The notes below the pieces were generated by a model. That model had not been told where the DNA came from and ran no database searches. It saw only the letters and a program-made list of their open reading frames with translations. Made by a program: the position numbers and the translations under genes. From NCBI GenBank assembly GCA_026874595.1, contig CM049313.1, positions 63,678,159 through 63,742,158 on the forward strand: DNA of 64,000 nt, in the 5' to 3' direction. Below are positions 50,614-62,290 of this stretch, in pieces (position 1 is the stretch's first letter; every line of letters begins with the position of its first letter). The stretch comes from Sipunculus nudus (lineage: Eukaryota > Annelida > Sipuncula > Golfingiida > Sipunculidae).

Positions 50614-51356
50614 TTCCACTTTCATAAATCTCCAGGGACGATTTGATGTTATAAGTATTGTGTTCTTAAAGTCAGTGACAAGAACTGCATAGGTACCATT
50701 TATTTAAGTTATAAATATTATTTGGTTATAATTCCTTTTAATTGTATGGTTAACTGAGCTGACTATATGTCAACTGAGACATATATAGTAATCACCTAGG
50801 CACCATCACCTGTCCATTTAACATTCACATTTGGAAACGGTTGGAGTTACAGATTCAGATTTACATATTTTGATATACTAATATGGAAAAGTTCAACTAC
50901 GAAACCAGAAACTAGGTCAGTGTGGCCCCTTTTGTTTAAAAAGAAACATATTTGAATACTTCTCAAATGTCACATAACCACCATGACATGTTTTTTTCTC
51001 AGAATTTTCATGAAGATGCTTCTGTAATATCTTCTGTGTGCAAATTAGGGGTAAGGCCAGTAATGAATAATTTTTAGAAGTCACAGACTGGAACGTAATA
51101 TACAGAAGGAAATGTATATACCAAATTAATAATTTTGATTGATAAATTTATGAAGTTTTTGTTTTACCCCACTTATTCGAGCAGCTGGATGGGTAACAGA
51201 CCTGCCATAAAATTGTATGTACGAATTTTAGTTATTTTAGGATGTTAGGTTTTCGACTTGGTCAAATTCACGTAAATTTTTATAATCAGTTAGGTCATAT
51301 AATTATAGGAGTTTGTTCATTAATAGATTGATCATACGACCATATAAGTTTTGTTT

Positions 51357-51362
51357 AATAAA
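51357..51362 (+). terminator. Candidate polyadenylation signal of the AMN1-like gene
   Basis: AATAAA about 740 bases after the stop codon on the coding strand; AT-rich 3' untranslated-like sequence precedes it. Confidence 0.35.
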
Positions 51363-52784
51363 AAATTTAATGAAATCATCTAGTTCAATTTGTAACCATT
51401 ATAGACTTGCCTACTGGATTCTGTGTTTATATCTATTTGTTTCCTCCAGCTGACGGAGTCATCAAATTTGCTCTCGCTGTGGCCGGCGCAATGCTTATAA
51501 TAGGATCTGCCACCTCGCGGCAAATCATATAACTAATTTATGGCACTCTGAGCGACTCATCGACTGGTAAGGTCCAGTGGCTGTGGGACGGTCAGCGCCA
51601 CACATCACCGCCTCACAGAACTAAGGTCTTTTCCACTGAAATCAACAATTACTGCGGTCTCTCCCCGAAACTTCAAACCAACATGGTGTATTCAATGATC
51701 ACCCTTTTCGCCCTTCCATTTGTAAAATTCCGATTTAATCTGTCATAATATTGATTAGCCTCTCCTATATGTTGAGTCTGATAGCTATTCACTGATTGTT
51801 CAACAATATAATTTTCAGACTACACACCCCCAGTAACGAGTGGTAACACTTATCATCGCTCATCATAGGTGGCCTAAAATGTAATAAATTTCTGGCTCAC
51901 CATTAAGCGTGGCTGCCAGTGAGGAGTATTATCTATTGGACACCAAATTGGCAGTCAAAATATAATACATGTAGCCCTATGCACTGGCTGAAAAATCGCC
52001 ACGATTCAAGTCTGGGCAGTGGCTAATGGACACAGACAAAGGGCCACGTAGATGCTGCGCCTGTCATCTCAACAGAGGGACTGGACTAGATCCAGTTGGA
52101 GCACAATGTTTATAAATCGATATTTGAATAGTTCTAAGGCTTGATCTATCGTTACAAAGTCGTTGTGATAGTATATACAGTGCATTTACATTCAAGGTTT
52201 GGTATATGGACCGTGTACGTTTCCAGGAAACGTAGCGTAGGGAGAGCACGGGTTCTAGGGAAACCTGAACATATGATTTCAATGCGAATATTACCAAGTT
52301 CCTGGGTCTGTAAATTACCTATGGGGCCGCTGTTTGCGTTCCCATACGACGATATACTTTAGATTAAGCGTTACGGTCCAATATGCAAATGAGAGGGAAT
52401 CGTCATTTTCCCCAGAGCATTGTGACGCTCTAATATGCAAATATCAGGGATTCACCAAACAGACCTTATCGGGTTCAGCGGTAAGAACTGCCACTGAGTT
52501 ACATGGAATAACTTTTTATATGAGGTTTTTAAGTAGCAAGCATAAATACTTTTATCCTGGCAGGGCTATGATTATAAACGTATAAATACATTTACGTGAA
52601 TACATGTCATGCCTATGTGCCTGCATGTGATTTTGATAATATAGACATAGATTATGCAGGAAACACAAATATTTTAAATCTAAAATGGTCAAGGTAAAAT
52701 ATTTTAATGGCTTCACTCATTGGTCTAGAATTAAAATACAGTTGTTAAAATGTAAAATCTTTATCATGGAGGTCCGCCGAATTG
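51363..52784. other. Non-coding stretch
   Basis: No supported gene. The overlapping frames at 52064-52585 have no recognisable features. Confidence 0.45.
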
Positions 52785-53345
52785 ACGAAGGCGTCTGTGA
52801 CTCCGATGAAGCGTGATATCGACCCTCTGGCATTACGACTAGATTACTAGCGCCAGAGTGTCTATATATCTAAGTCTTAGGAACGCATTATAAAGCCTTT
52901 TGAAAATGCAAATATTTTCGTCATTTCTGACAATGCTTCATGGCCTAAAGGTACAATGTAAATCAACATAGACCAGACCAATCGTTAGCATATTTTTGTG
53001 TACTTTCTCATAATACCAAACATGAGCGAGAAAAGTAAACCCCTCGGCATGATTGTTGAATTTATGACCGCATGAATACAAGCATGGCTCGCACGGGTTA
53101 CAGGACGCAGGCAGCTTGCAGGCGATACAGGAAATGACTCGTGTCCATGAGGTCGGTGTTTCAGTGTGAGTTTTGAGCTCACTTGTATATTATTGTGTTA
53201 ATTCATCATTTTTAAGCGTAATATTGAGATTATGGGCCGTTTATCACAATATATGAAAGCAACCTGATGCAAAACCACTGCGATATATTCCTCGATATTA
53301 CTTGTATCGCGACTCGAGTAGGCTTACCAGCCCAATTATCCGATT
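52785..53345 (-). repeat. Dispersed 560-bp repeat, copy B (inverted relative to copy A)
   Basis: The complement matches 43830-44390 with many substitutions and small gaps, so neither copy is recent. The outer end at 53345 touches the minisatellite at 53346-53480. Confidence 0.85.
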
Positions 53346-53480
53346 GCCTGCGGGAGTCAGGGTAGGTTCCTGTGGGAGTTGGTGATGGTTCCTGCAGAAG
53401 TGGGTGGCGGTTCCTGTGGGAGTGGGTGATGGTTCTTGCGGGAGTGGGTGAGGGAATAAAGACATCATCAGGAGTGGGTG
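53346..53480 (+). repeat. Minisatellite family, locus 2 (GGTTCCTGTGGGAGTGGGTGAT units)
   Basis: Units of about 22-25 bp: GGTTCCTGTGGGAGTTGGTGAT, GGTTCCTGCAGAAGTGGGTGGC, GGTTCCTGTGGGAGTGGGTGAT and GGTTCTTGCGGGAGTGGGTGAG, plus edges. They are complementary to the units at 37866-38240. Confidence 0.85.
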
Positions 53481-54738
53481 ATATCATACACTTTTTTTTT
53501 GCTGAGATCAGATTGAACATAATGGCAGGTTAATATTGATCAATAAAGAATAATATTTAGGCCACGGCTTGGTTAAAATAATAACACTTGCAGACATATG
53601 ATAGACATTGACATAGATCTACAAGTATGTATACAAGCCTGTATGTTACCGCACATACACAATCTTGGTTACATGTAGCATGCATGATTATACTTAGTAT
53701 TCTAATAATACGCACATACATACACAATGTATATACACATTTACACACACATATACATGTATATATTTATACACATCTATATTATTTATATAATACAACA
53801 TTGATTTAAATATGTTAATTATACTCCCTTTCACTCAGATAATTTTTAAAAAATATAAATATGAAAGATTATCGTTGTTAGAACTAAATGAACATCTTAT
53901 TCCTACTCATCTGAATGGTATACCTGAACTATGGTATATATCATCACGGTTGTGGGGCGTGTTGATGAAAGTCACAATACCTTTACATGGAAACACTGTT
54001 TGGTAAATATAGCTATACTGATGATATAACGGAAGTTGACGCTTCGAGTAAACTGAGACACTGATCCTATATTGGCATTTATACTTCAAACTGAAGAGGG
54101 TGTGTGAGGGTGTGTGTGACTCGCTAGTGTGAGAGGGTAATCAACTTTTGTTTAAACACACATATATATATGTACACGTATACATATATACATTTATAAT
54201 TTATTGCCTGTGTGACTCATTTCATATATACATGTATTACAATAAAGTACGATGGACCATGTAGTATTAAAATCGCTAGGAAAATGTCAGATAAGTAATA
54301 GTTAAAAGGAAATGACCCAGAAAAGTAACAAAGTTAGCCGAAATCTACACTTATAGCAATTCAAGCGCCTGTGGACGCACGGAGCGAAATTGCATTGGCG
54401 TACCAGCTCACATACTTTACCCGCCGTCTGCACCATGCATGGCACAAAGAGTTTGACGTGTAAGTTGGTTCCAAATTGGGGAGCTCCCTCATTTGAATAA
54501 CCCCTGGTGGACAGAAGAGGAATTAGCCTGACAGGGAGCGGAATAACCCTCATGCTTCAGCTCTGCCTCTGACAGAGCCGAGTTGGTGGTCAGCTCCTAT
54601 TAATGGAGATTAACAAGCACATTTTTGATGGTCAGTCTAATGATCTCTCGGATTCGTTTTTCCATCTTCCATGGACAGAAAAATCATCAGCTAGGATGGT
54701 CTGAAGTGAGGGGAACGGGTTTCAACAATTACAGTAAA
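53481..54738. other. Non-coding stretch upstream of the C15orf40 homologue
   Basis: It contains TA- and CA-rich simple sequence (53700-53800 and 54150-54230) and a segment at about 54515-54550 sharing GAGGGTTATTCCGC..GTCAGGCT.ATTCCTC in inverted form with 35617-35653. The sequence just upstream of 54739 is the likely 5' untranslated region and promoter. Confidence 0.5.
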
Positions 54739-57246
54739 ATGCCCAAGTCTAAGAAAACTTCATCCAAACAGAAAAACAAAACAGAAACCTCTGGCACAGT
54801 AAGCATTTGTCATGTTCAGAAAAATCAAATATATTGGTTTGCCTTAACCACCTTCAGAGAGTGTGCGTTCATCCCCCGATCATTTGTGCATTTGTGTGTG
54901 TGGTTGTATTAAAACAGCTCGCGCAATCGTGGGTATATTAGTAAAGAATTTGAATGGAAAATATCAATGGACAGATTTTTATTTCAGGATGACATTGGTT
55001 TTTAAATCAGGTGTGATGACCACTCATTACAGAGTTATTACATTTTTTTTATCATGTGAAGGGGGTGCCAGTTTGAGACGTCCATCCTGGTAAACCTGTG
55101 ATCACTGGGCCTGTGTTGCAGGCTTCCAGACGAATTAGGGGGCGTGTCCCTCCGTGCTTGGTGGGCTGTCAGTATATACACACACACACACGCACACACA
55201 CACACACAGGTCTCATGTGGTTCAACATCCATATACATGCACCATACTTAAAGTAAAGACAAGAGATTTTCAAATACACAATGTATTACATTCTAAGTAA
55301 ATTAAAGGCTTAAGTCGTTAAGGGATTCTTCAAAGTATAGATGAAGATCAAGAGTAGATTTTGGTGTGTATCTGGAACATGATCCTGATTCAGGAACATC
55401 AAAGATTATTCACAAATGTACAGTTATATATATATATATATAAATGGAGCCCTGGCCCCACCTTCCAGTCAAACTGAAGGTCACAGTTCATTGTTTCTGA
55501 TTCAGAGACAGTTTTGTGTGCCAGGCTTGAAAAGTTTAAAAGTGAGTTATGTTTTTTATTTATAATCACAGCATTAGCTAAATACCTTGGCCTTTTGAAT
55601 AAAGCTCTATTTTCAGTCCCAGAAAAAAACATAAGTTTTGCTGTCATAAACATAATATTTGAATTCATACAGTGTTTTTTAATGGCAAGGTATTTAAGCT
55701 ATAGCGTTTTTCCTAACCTTTTTATGTGGCCTTATCCAGGATCCTAGATACACATGCCACTAATATTCACCTACCAAATACTGTGCATTCATTAATAAAT
55801 TCCTTTCTCAACCACATGTAACATGATGTGAAATTCCCTGACTAAAGGCCAGATGTCCGTCCCACTAGCTCACAAACAAGTCTGTCTGGGTCAATACACT
55901 GGACGCTCAGAGTCAGCTGATTAATTAATCAATCGCTGTGCTCTCTGTTTGCAATTACATTGTTTGTTTATTCACTTATGCTTCTGGTTTGTATGTAACC
56001 TGTGCATCAGTGTCCAAAGATGCCCAAAGTCACAGTTAATAACATCTGTATAGATTAATCAGAATGTTATAACTGTCTTTCTAGTGAAATTAGAAATTTG
56101 AGGCAAGTAAAGCATTTTAGTTCACCTACAACAGGTACAGCTTTATACTGTTTATCAGTAAGCACGCGATGTATTTGTCTTACATACATGTATGTATATA
56201 TTCTTGAGCAGGGAGCTGCAAGCCTGAGTAGTCCAGAGGGAGCTACCATATCAGTGCTGAAAGATGGCAGGATTGCAATCAAAGTGCTTGCTAAACCTGG
56301 GGCCAAACATAATGGAATCACAGGTAACAGACTGGTTCACAAAGGCAGTATACTAATAGAATAAGAAATAGAAAGAACAGGCTTTTCTGGCCCAGGGGTG
56401 GAGCACAGAACCCAATGCCAGGAGGTCTTGATTTCAAATCACAGACAAAGAGAAGTGAGATTTTCACGGTAGGCCCCAACCCACAATGAGCATTTTGCAG
56501 GCTTAATGGGAAGGCTATACCCCATAGCCATGTAACACTCACAAACAAGTGTGTCTTTGGGAGGTTCCTTGGTGTTGTGACCCAGCAACGGAGTTGATTA
56601 CACACCCAAGTCCTGCAGGTGGGGTAGACACTGGATCTGGGTGACACCTGGATAAAAAATAAAATGACAAGAAGTGAGTGTTACCACCCTGTCATGTAGT
56701 CTTAAACTGAAATTGCACTCTGCATATGTAAATACATAGCTCAAGAATTAGATAAGTCAGAATTAAAAAAATTGAGGCAATTGCCTCCACCCCCCAAAAA
56801 ATTTGAAAAAAAAAATGAAAAGAGCACAAAATCAGTAAGAGGAAATGACATTAATTTATAATTTTTCAGTGATTTTTACATTTCCTTTACTGAAAAGCAT
56901 TTCTGATTGTTATTTCACAAAAGTTAATTTAAAAAATGGGAGATCTATTTCCAGTTAAACAGCATGAAAGCTTGGGCATGATTGTTACTAAACCAGAAAT
57001 TTGCTCAATTCAATTATGTGTGGTAGGGACTTTAAACTTAATTTTCCAGCATTTCATACAAATGGCAACTGTTTTATCACTATTGTAAACATGCTCAGTA
57101 TTATACCCAATGGTTCTGTATATAGAATCATTATAATAATAATTTATAGAATAAAATAATATGAAATGATTTTTTTTTCTCGTATCATTTTTCTATTAAT
57201 TTTGTTGGAATATATACTGGTATATATATATATATATATATATACC

Positions 57247-57299
<53 letters not shown>

Positions 57300-59941
57300 G
57301 ATATTTATTGGTAGGCTTTATTTAGTGCTGACACATACAAAATCCCATACTCTTTATAACAATATATAATTTTATTTAAAAATCAAAAGTTAGTTATGTA
57401 TTTGTATGTTTAGATGACTTACAAATTGTTTTCATAATAATAGAATTGTGTATTTTATTTCAGATATTTCAGATGAAGGTGTGGGAGTACAAATAGCAGC
57501 GCCACCTGTTGATGGTGAAGCAAATGCAGAACTCATAAAATATATCTCTCCAAAATCCTGAACCTCAGAAAATCAGATGTGACCCTAGAAAAGGTAAAAA
57601 TTTCATATTTACAAAGCATTTTAACATATAAAACAGAATTTTAATGTAAGAAAGTTAATGGTGTTCATTATTGTAGGATATGCCACTACTTGAACCCTCC
57701 TATATCACAAGTGGACTCTTCCTATCGTCATGTGGCCTCGGCAGCAGACTAGTAGACCAGTGCTGGTCACTTGGTGCCTTTTACTATTAAAAGTGGCACC
57801 TAGTCAACTAGACCACAGTGTCATAAGGATGCTGACCTTTGTTGACCAGGATGAAACTTGAAAGTAAACACAGTTACCATCTGCCTCTTCTAGCACTCCT
57901 ATCTAAGGATATACTGTCTTTAGCTTCATAATAATTGTTAAAAAAAAAACGCATTGCTCTGTCAGCCATTTGTTATATAAAACCTATTTGCTATGTTATT
58001 CTACTTTCATATGTGGGCAAAATCCTGTAACTAGGTAATGTGTGACTGAACAGTTTCCCAAGCAACTTTTTTATTCTACATATGTTCCCAATCCTACATG
58101 CTGGCCAGATGGCATAAAATATATCTGCTTCTGAAAACAAAACAGGCATTTTTTTTATATGACTGGCTATGCTAGGCCAGATTTTTTTAAAATTTTAGCT
58201 CAGCTGACTGTAAGTAAACTGAGGTATAGGTATGTAGCTTTGTCCATCGTCTGTCTGGCCGTCTGTCTGTTACCCATCCATTAACAGGGCACAAATTGTA
58301 ACCACTGGAACTAGAAACTTGTAAGTGTACATCCAGAGAGATTTGGAAACCTAAAATTAGGTAATTGTGACCTATATCCTCTGAACTGTGTGGCTTGTAA
58401 GTACCCCCAGAACAATTAAAAATTTGATACAAAACTTCCAGTATCTTGATAATTCATGCATGGATTGCCATGAATCCTGCCTTGAATATTGACTATGATT
58501 AGTTATGTCAGTTCCAAAAAAAAAACTGGTGGCGCCAACTGTATTTTTCTCATTTTTACCATTTATTTCTTTTTTTGAGACATTCAAATGACAGCAGTTA
58601 TGTCATTTTCTCAGCTGTGGTTTCATCTAGTGTCCTGAAACCCAGTTTATTTATTGAATAGGATTAGTTTCTACAGTTCCCTATATTAATCACCCTCTCT
58701 GTCTGTTCATCTGTTCGTCTTTCTGTATGTCCATCAAATTTGTTTCTGACAATAACAGTTTGGATTGACTTAAGGATTCAAAATTGGATTTATATATGGC
58801 CCGCCTCTAATGCAAGAACTCATATTAAGAAAGATTGTGGATGCATTTTAAGCCAAATTTTTCATTCCAAACCTTTCATCTTGCACATATACTATAGCTG
58901 ACCTACCAATAGGGGAAGAACTTGATTGATTGAGGGCCCATCTGTCCACATATTTGTTTCAAGATATTAACTCCAGCTTGGATTGACATATTGGTTTCAA
59001 ACTTCACTTATATATTACCCACTAATAATGTAAGAACCTTTTAATTCTTAGGGGTCATGAGGTCAAAGGTCAAGGTCACAGGACCCACTTCTTTCTATAA
59101 GATCTTGGATACATTTTAAGCCACACTTTTCATCCCAAACCTTCTGCCTTCCACGTTGCACTCCTGCCAATAGGGAAAGGTTTCTTTTAATTTTGGGGTC
59201 AAAGGTCAAAGGTCAAGGTCACAGGGTCCGTCAATTCACAAATTAGTTTATGGATGATAACTCCAGTTTGGGAAGACAGGTAGGCTTCAAACTAATCCCA
59301 AGACCCATATTTTGAGAAAAAAATCTAATAAACCCTTCCTTAAATACAGATTCAGCTGAGCATTAAGAAACATGGGTCCCTAGTTTACATTGTGTGTGAC
59401 CAAATACCTATCAAACTGGAAACATTCTTCTCATTAACAGCACAACCCAAAACCTGAAATACTTGGATGCTAAGTTAAAAATTAAACTGTAAGCCTCAGC
59501 TTTTACAGGTGCCAGGGAAATAAAATGTGCATTTTTCATTGAATTGAGATGTTATGCAGTGAATGTTATCAATGGAACCATGAAGCTTATTCATCTCAAC
59601 CTGTTGAAATTGTTGATCACTTACTTCAAACTGTCATATACTAAGTCTCTGTTTGAGCCATAAAAGGTTCTTTGACATGGTCATGTTACAGATGTTGTTG
59701 TAAAGACATATACCTTTTAGTTTTAACAGAGATTAAAATACTGCACAGAATAATATATATTTAAGAAATGTCAAAACTTTAAATATAATAATGTGATCGT
59801 ATGAATCAAATGTTTTACAAATATTCTTATCTGTTACATTTACAGGGTTCAAAGTCTAGAGCAAAAACAGTGGCTGTGTCAGGTGTGACTTTGAACATTG
59901 AAGAGGTCCATCAGAAGCTGCAGAAAGGAAAAAACACATGA
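54739..59941 (+). CDS. C15orf40: UPF0235 (DUF167) protein, C15orf40 homologue, with a frameshift in exon 3
   Basis: Exons 54739-54798, 56212-56323, 57464-57593 and 59846-59941, all with GT..AG borders. Exon 1 encodes the basic N-terminus [20 protein letters not shown]; exon 2 contains [20 protein letters not shown]; exon 3 has [20 protein letters not shown] and then, after a shift, [15 protein letters not shown]; exon 4 gives [13 protein letters not shown] and [14 protein letters not shown]. These match human C15orf40 along the length (AKPGSKQNAVTD, IAAPPSEGEANAEL, YLSK.LELRKSDV, GGKSREKVV). The DUF167/YggU fold is a small conserved domain of unknown function. In exon 3 two extra bases (TC at 57547-57548, in ATCTCTCC) break the frame; as written, translation stops at TCCTGA. 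Without them the exon phases close perfectly and the protein is 131 residues. The rest of the frame is intact, so a sequencing or assembly error or a rare allele is more likely than an old pseudogene. Confidence 0.9.
55178..55208. repeat. (CA)n microsatellite in intron 1 of the C15orf40 homologue
   Basis: About 15 CA dinucleotides with one CG interruption. Confidence 0.95.
56375..56660 (+). mobile_element. Probable tRNA-derived SINE in an intron
   Basis: TGGCCCAGGGGTGG at 56388-56401 resembles a pol III A box (TRGCNNAGYNGG), and TGATTTCAAATCA at about 56429-56441 resembles a B box (GGTTCRANNCC), about 40 bases apart as in tRNA-like promoters. GGAGCACAGAACCC.ATGCCAGGAGGTC between them has the look of a tRNA-related head. 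An A-rich end, GGATAAAAAATAAAATG, follows at about 56650. Exact ends and target duplication are unclear. Confidence 0.5.
57217..57296. repeat. (TA)n microsatellite with CCGG interruption
   Basis: Two TA tracts split by ACCGGT at 57244-57249, in intron 2 of the C15orf40 homologue. Confidence 0.95.
58193..59370 (+). repeat. Dispersed GTCCGTC/GGTCAAGGTCA repeats in intron 3, copy 2
   Basis: A head CTCAGCTGACTGTAAG..GTCTGTCTGGCCGTCTGTCTG lies at 58198-58270, and a longer body at 58690-59370 holds two successive versions of the unit found at 41870-42330. AGGTCA-type half-sites cluster at 59051-59081 (GAGGTCAAAGGTCAAGGTCAC) and 59195-59222 (GGGGTCAAAGGTCAAAGGTC then AAGGTCAC). Confidence 0.8.
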
Positions 59942-60445
59942 AATTTTTAAACATATCTTATATTTTTTTATTTAATCACCCTGAGTTCAAGGCAAAACAT
60001 GTGACAAGATAATCTGTTTTAGCTGTTGCTGTTGGATTACACTCTGTTTGCATGATTTTGTCTGGCCTAGCTACAGGTGTTTTTGTTGTCATATGATGGT
60101 TTAAGGCACAATAAGTTAATCATGAAATTAACCGGTAGATGGCAGCAACATGCCTTAAGTCAGGCCTGGAACACTGCATCTGGTATGAGAAGGTGAGATT
60201 GAGAATACGTCACCACCTTTCAGTCTGGCAGGAATGATGTGTTCAGTCAGTAACTGTTTAATCTTGATCTTTGTTGGATTCTGTGACCATATGATAGCCA
60301 CAATACTGGTATAACTAGATGAACAAACTGCGACATATGAAATGAAATATCAGGGCTTTTTCTCATCAGAACTGTTCTGCCCTAAGTTCTTATTCAGTGA
60401 CATGTCATGGTTTTTATGGTGCTTTTTTTATACACATTTTTGAAG

Positions 60446-60451
60446 AATAAA
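60446..60451 (+). terminator. Candidate polyadenylation signal of the C15orf40 homologue
   Basis: AATAAA about 500 bases after the stop codon, followed by further A-rich sequence. Confidence 0.4.
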
Positions 60452-60974
60452 AAATCATGAGTAATGTGATGAGTGGAACACTTTGTAATTTTTTTTTATA
60501 ATTAAACCATTTGTTGAAATTATTTTGCTGTTCAGTGATTGCTTTTATAAGTTGTCATCATGTGAGACTAAATATTTTTAAGGATTTCTTAATCACCTCT
60601 GTATGGTGGCATGTATTAACGAAGGCAGATGGTGGTGATATGAAGAATTTTGTATGATATACTGAGGTCTTGTGGTTTTCAGGTTGTCACGGAGCTAACA
60701 CAACCTTGGTTGAAAATAATACACAAATATAGAAATGATGGCCTCCACGACTGTTTACTAGGGGTTATTGTCATACGTTTACAGTTCACAATGCCTCTTA
60801 TCCCAATCAATCAGCTGGTTTTAAATATAACATTAGGTTTAGTTATTAGAAGCAATTTAAATGATTTTGATTACTTGGCTGGGTTCAGTGATAGGTCACT
60901 GCTTTATAAATAAAGTACACTGTGTGATCATATAAAAATAATGATTGAAATTTAAAAAATAAGAAATACAATAT

Positions 60975-62290
60975 AAGTCATCTGAGCTATAGTCGTGGTC
61001 CATTGTCCGTTGTCCGTCCGTTCTGTCCGTCCGTCCGGATGTCCGTCCATAAGACTGGCACGTTTCGACACCATTGAACCTATGAATCTGAAATTCGCCA
61101 TACAGTTAGATGTCCCCAAAATCTCCTACCATGCCGAAAATTGGGTCAATAGGACTCAGTTTCTTTGAGATATTAAGGAAAAACCTCAATTTTTTTTTAG
61201 AAATCTATTTTCACACTTCAGGACTGCCTAATATCAAAACCACTCATCTGGTATTCTTCATATTTACCATAAATATTCCTCTACATAGTTCCTATGTACA
61301 TGCCAGAAATTAAGTCAGTATTATTTAATTTAAAAAAGTTAGGGGCCCAAACATAATGGACTTTGTAAAAAAAATCAGGAAAGATATTTGGTCACTTAAG
61401 AACAAAAGTGTTAAAGGTAGGGACTTTTTTTCAGTAATACAACTTTAATTGATCAAAATTTAATTGTATACCAAAAATTAGATCAAAATCTGTTAAATTT
61501 TTTTCAAGTTTTTTTAAATATTGGCATAAATATAAAATTGGTACCTTAAATTTTGCCCAAGTTTGACCATGGCACTTTTTTTTCCTGTGTACTGTGGATT
61601 TAATTTTCACAGCATGTTCTTGTTAACATTTTGTCTGTTAACACCAAACATTTGAAACCAGTTGATCAAAAACTGTAGATTTTATTCTAGTTTTCAATCA
61701 CCATGTCACATTAAGTTTACATCAAGCTAGTGTTATGCAGTTTGCTAGAGCTCAGCTCCCCAGCTTCAGCTCTAAGTTCCTTAAATTTAGCATACAGTAA
61801 GATGTCTCCAAAATCCCCTACCATGCCAAGAATTTGATCACTAGGACTTAATTCCTTCGAAATATTAATGAAAAACTTCATTTTTACATTAAAAACCCAT
61901 TGTTTCACTGTAAGACTGCCTAATATCAAAACCACTGATCTGACTTTGATCATATATAATATACGTATTTTTCTATACATTCGCTATGCACATGCTAGAA
62001 ATGATGTCAGTATTGCGTAATTGTTTAAAGTTATGGGCCCAAACATAATGCACTTTTTAAAAAATCAAGAAATTTATTTACTCCTTTAACAAGAGGATTG
62101 CTGAAGCTAGAGATTTTTTGTCAGTGATGTAACATTATTTAATCAAGATTCAATTGAATACCAAAAATTAGTTCTGAATTTTTCAAATTTTACAAGTTAT
62201 TAGTATAAATATAAAATTAGTACCTTAAATTTTGCCCAAATTTGACCATGGCACGTTTGTTTCCTGAGAGCACTGTTGATATAATTTTCA
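60975..62290 (+). repeat. GTCCGTCCG-headed repeat with a tandemly duplicated body of about 690 bp
   Basis: The head GAGCTATAGTCGTGGTCCATTGTCCG (60979 on) resembles 44548-44590. The body at about 61080-61600 is repeated at about 61780-62285: CATACAGTTAGATGTCCCCAAAATC against CATACAGTAAGATGTCTCCAAAATC, GACTGCCTAATATCAAAACC in both, GGGCCCAAACATAATG in both, and GTACCTTAAATTTTGCCCAA in both. The copies differ by many substitutions. No protein is conserved between them. Confidence 0.85.

Noticed and set aside
53230-53520. 96-codon minus-strand frame with repeated SPTP-like residues
   Set aside because: It is a translation of the minisatellite and repeat copy B.
54302-54553. 83-codon minus-strand frame upstream of the C15orf40 homologue
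   Set aside because: Part of it is a dispersed repeat shared with 35617-35653; no protein family is recognised.
57541-57566. AAATCCTGA in the C15orf40 exon resembles the UCC-UGA shift site of antizyme genes
   Set aside because: A +1 shift there leads to the wrong frame; the conserved frame is the other one, so this is not programmed recoding.
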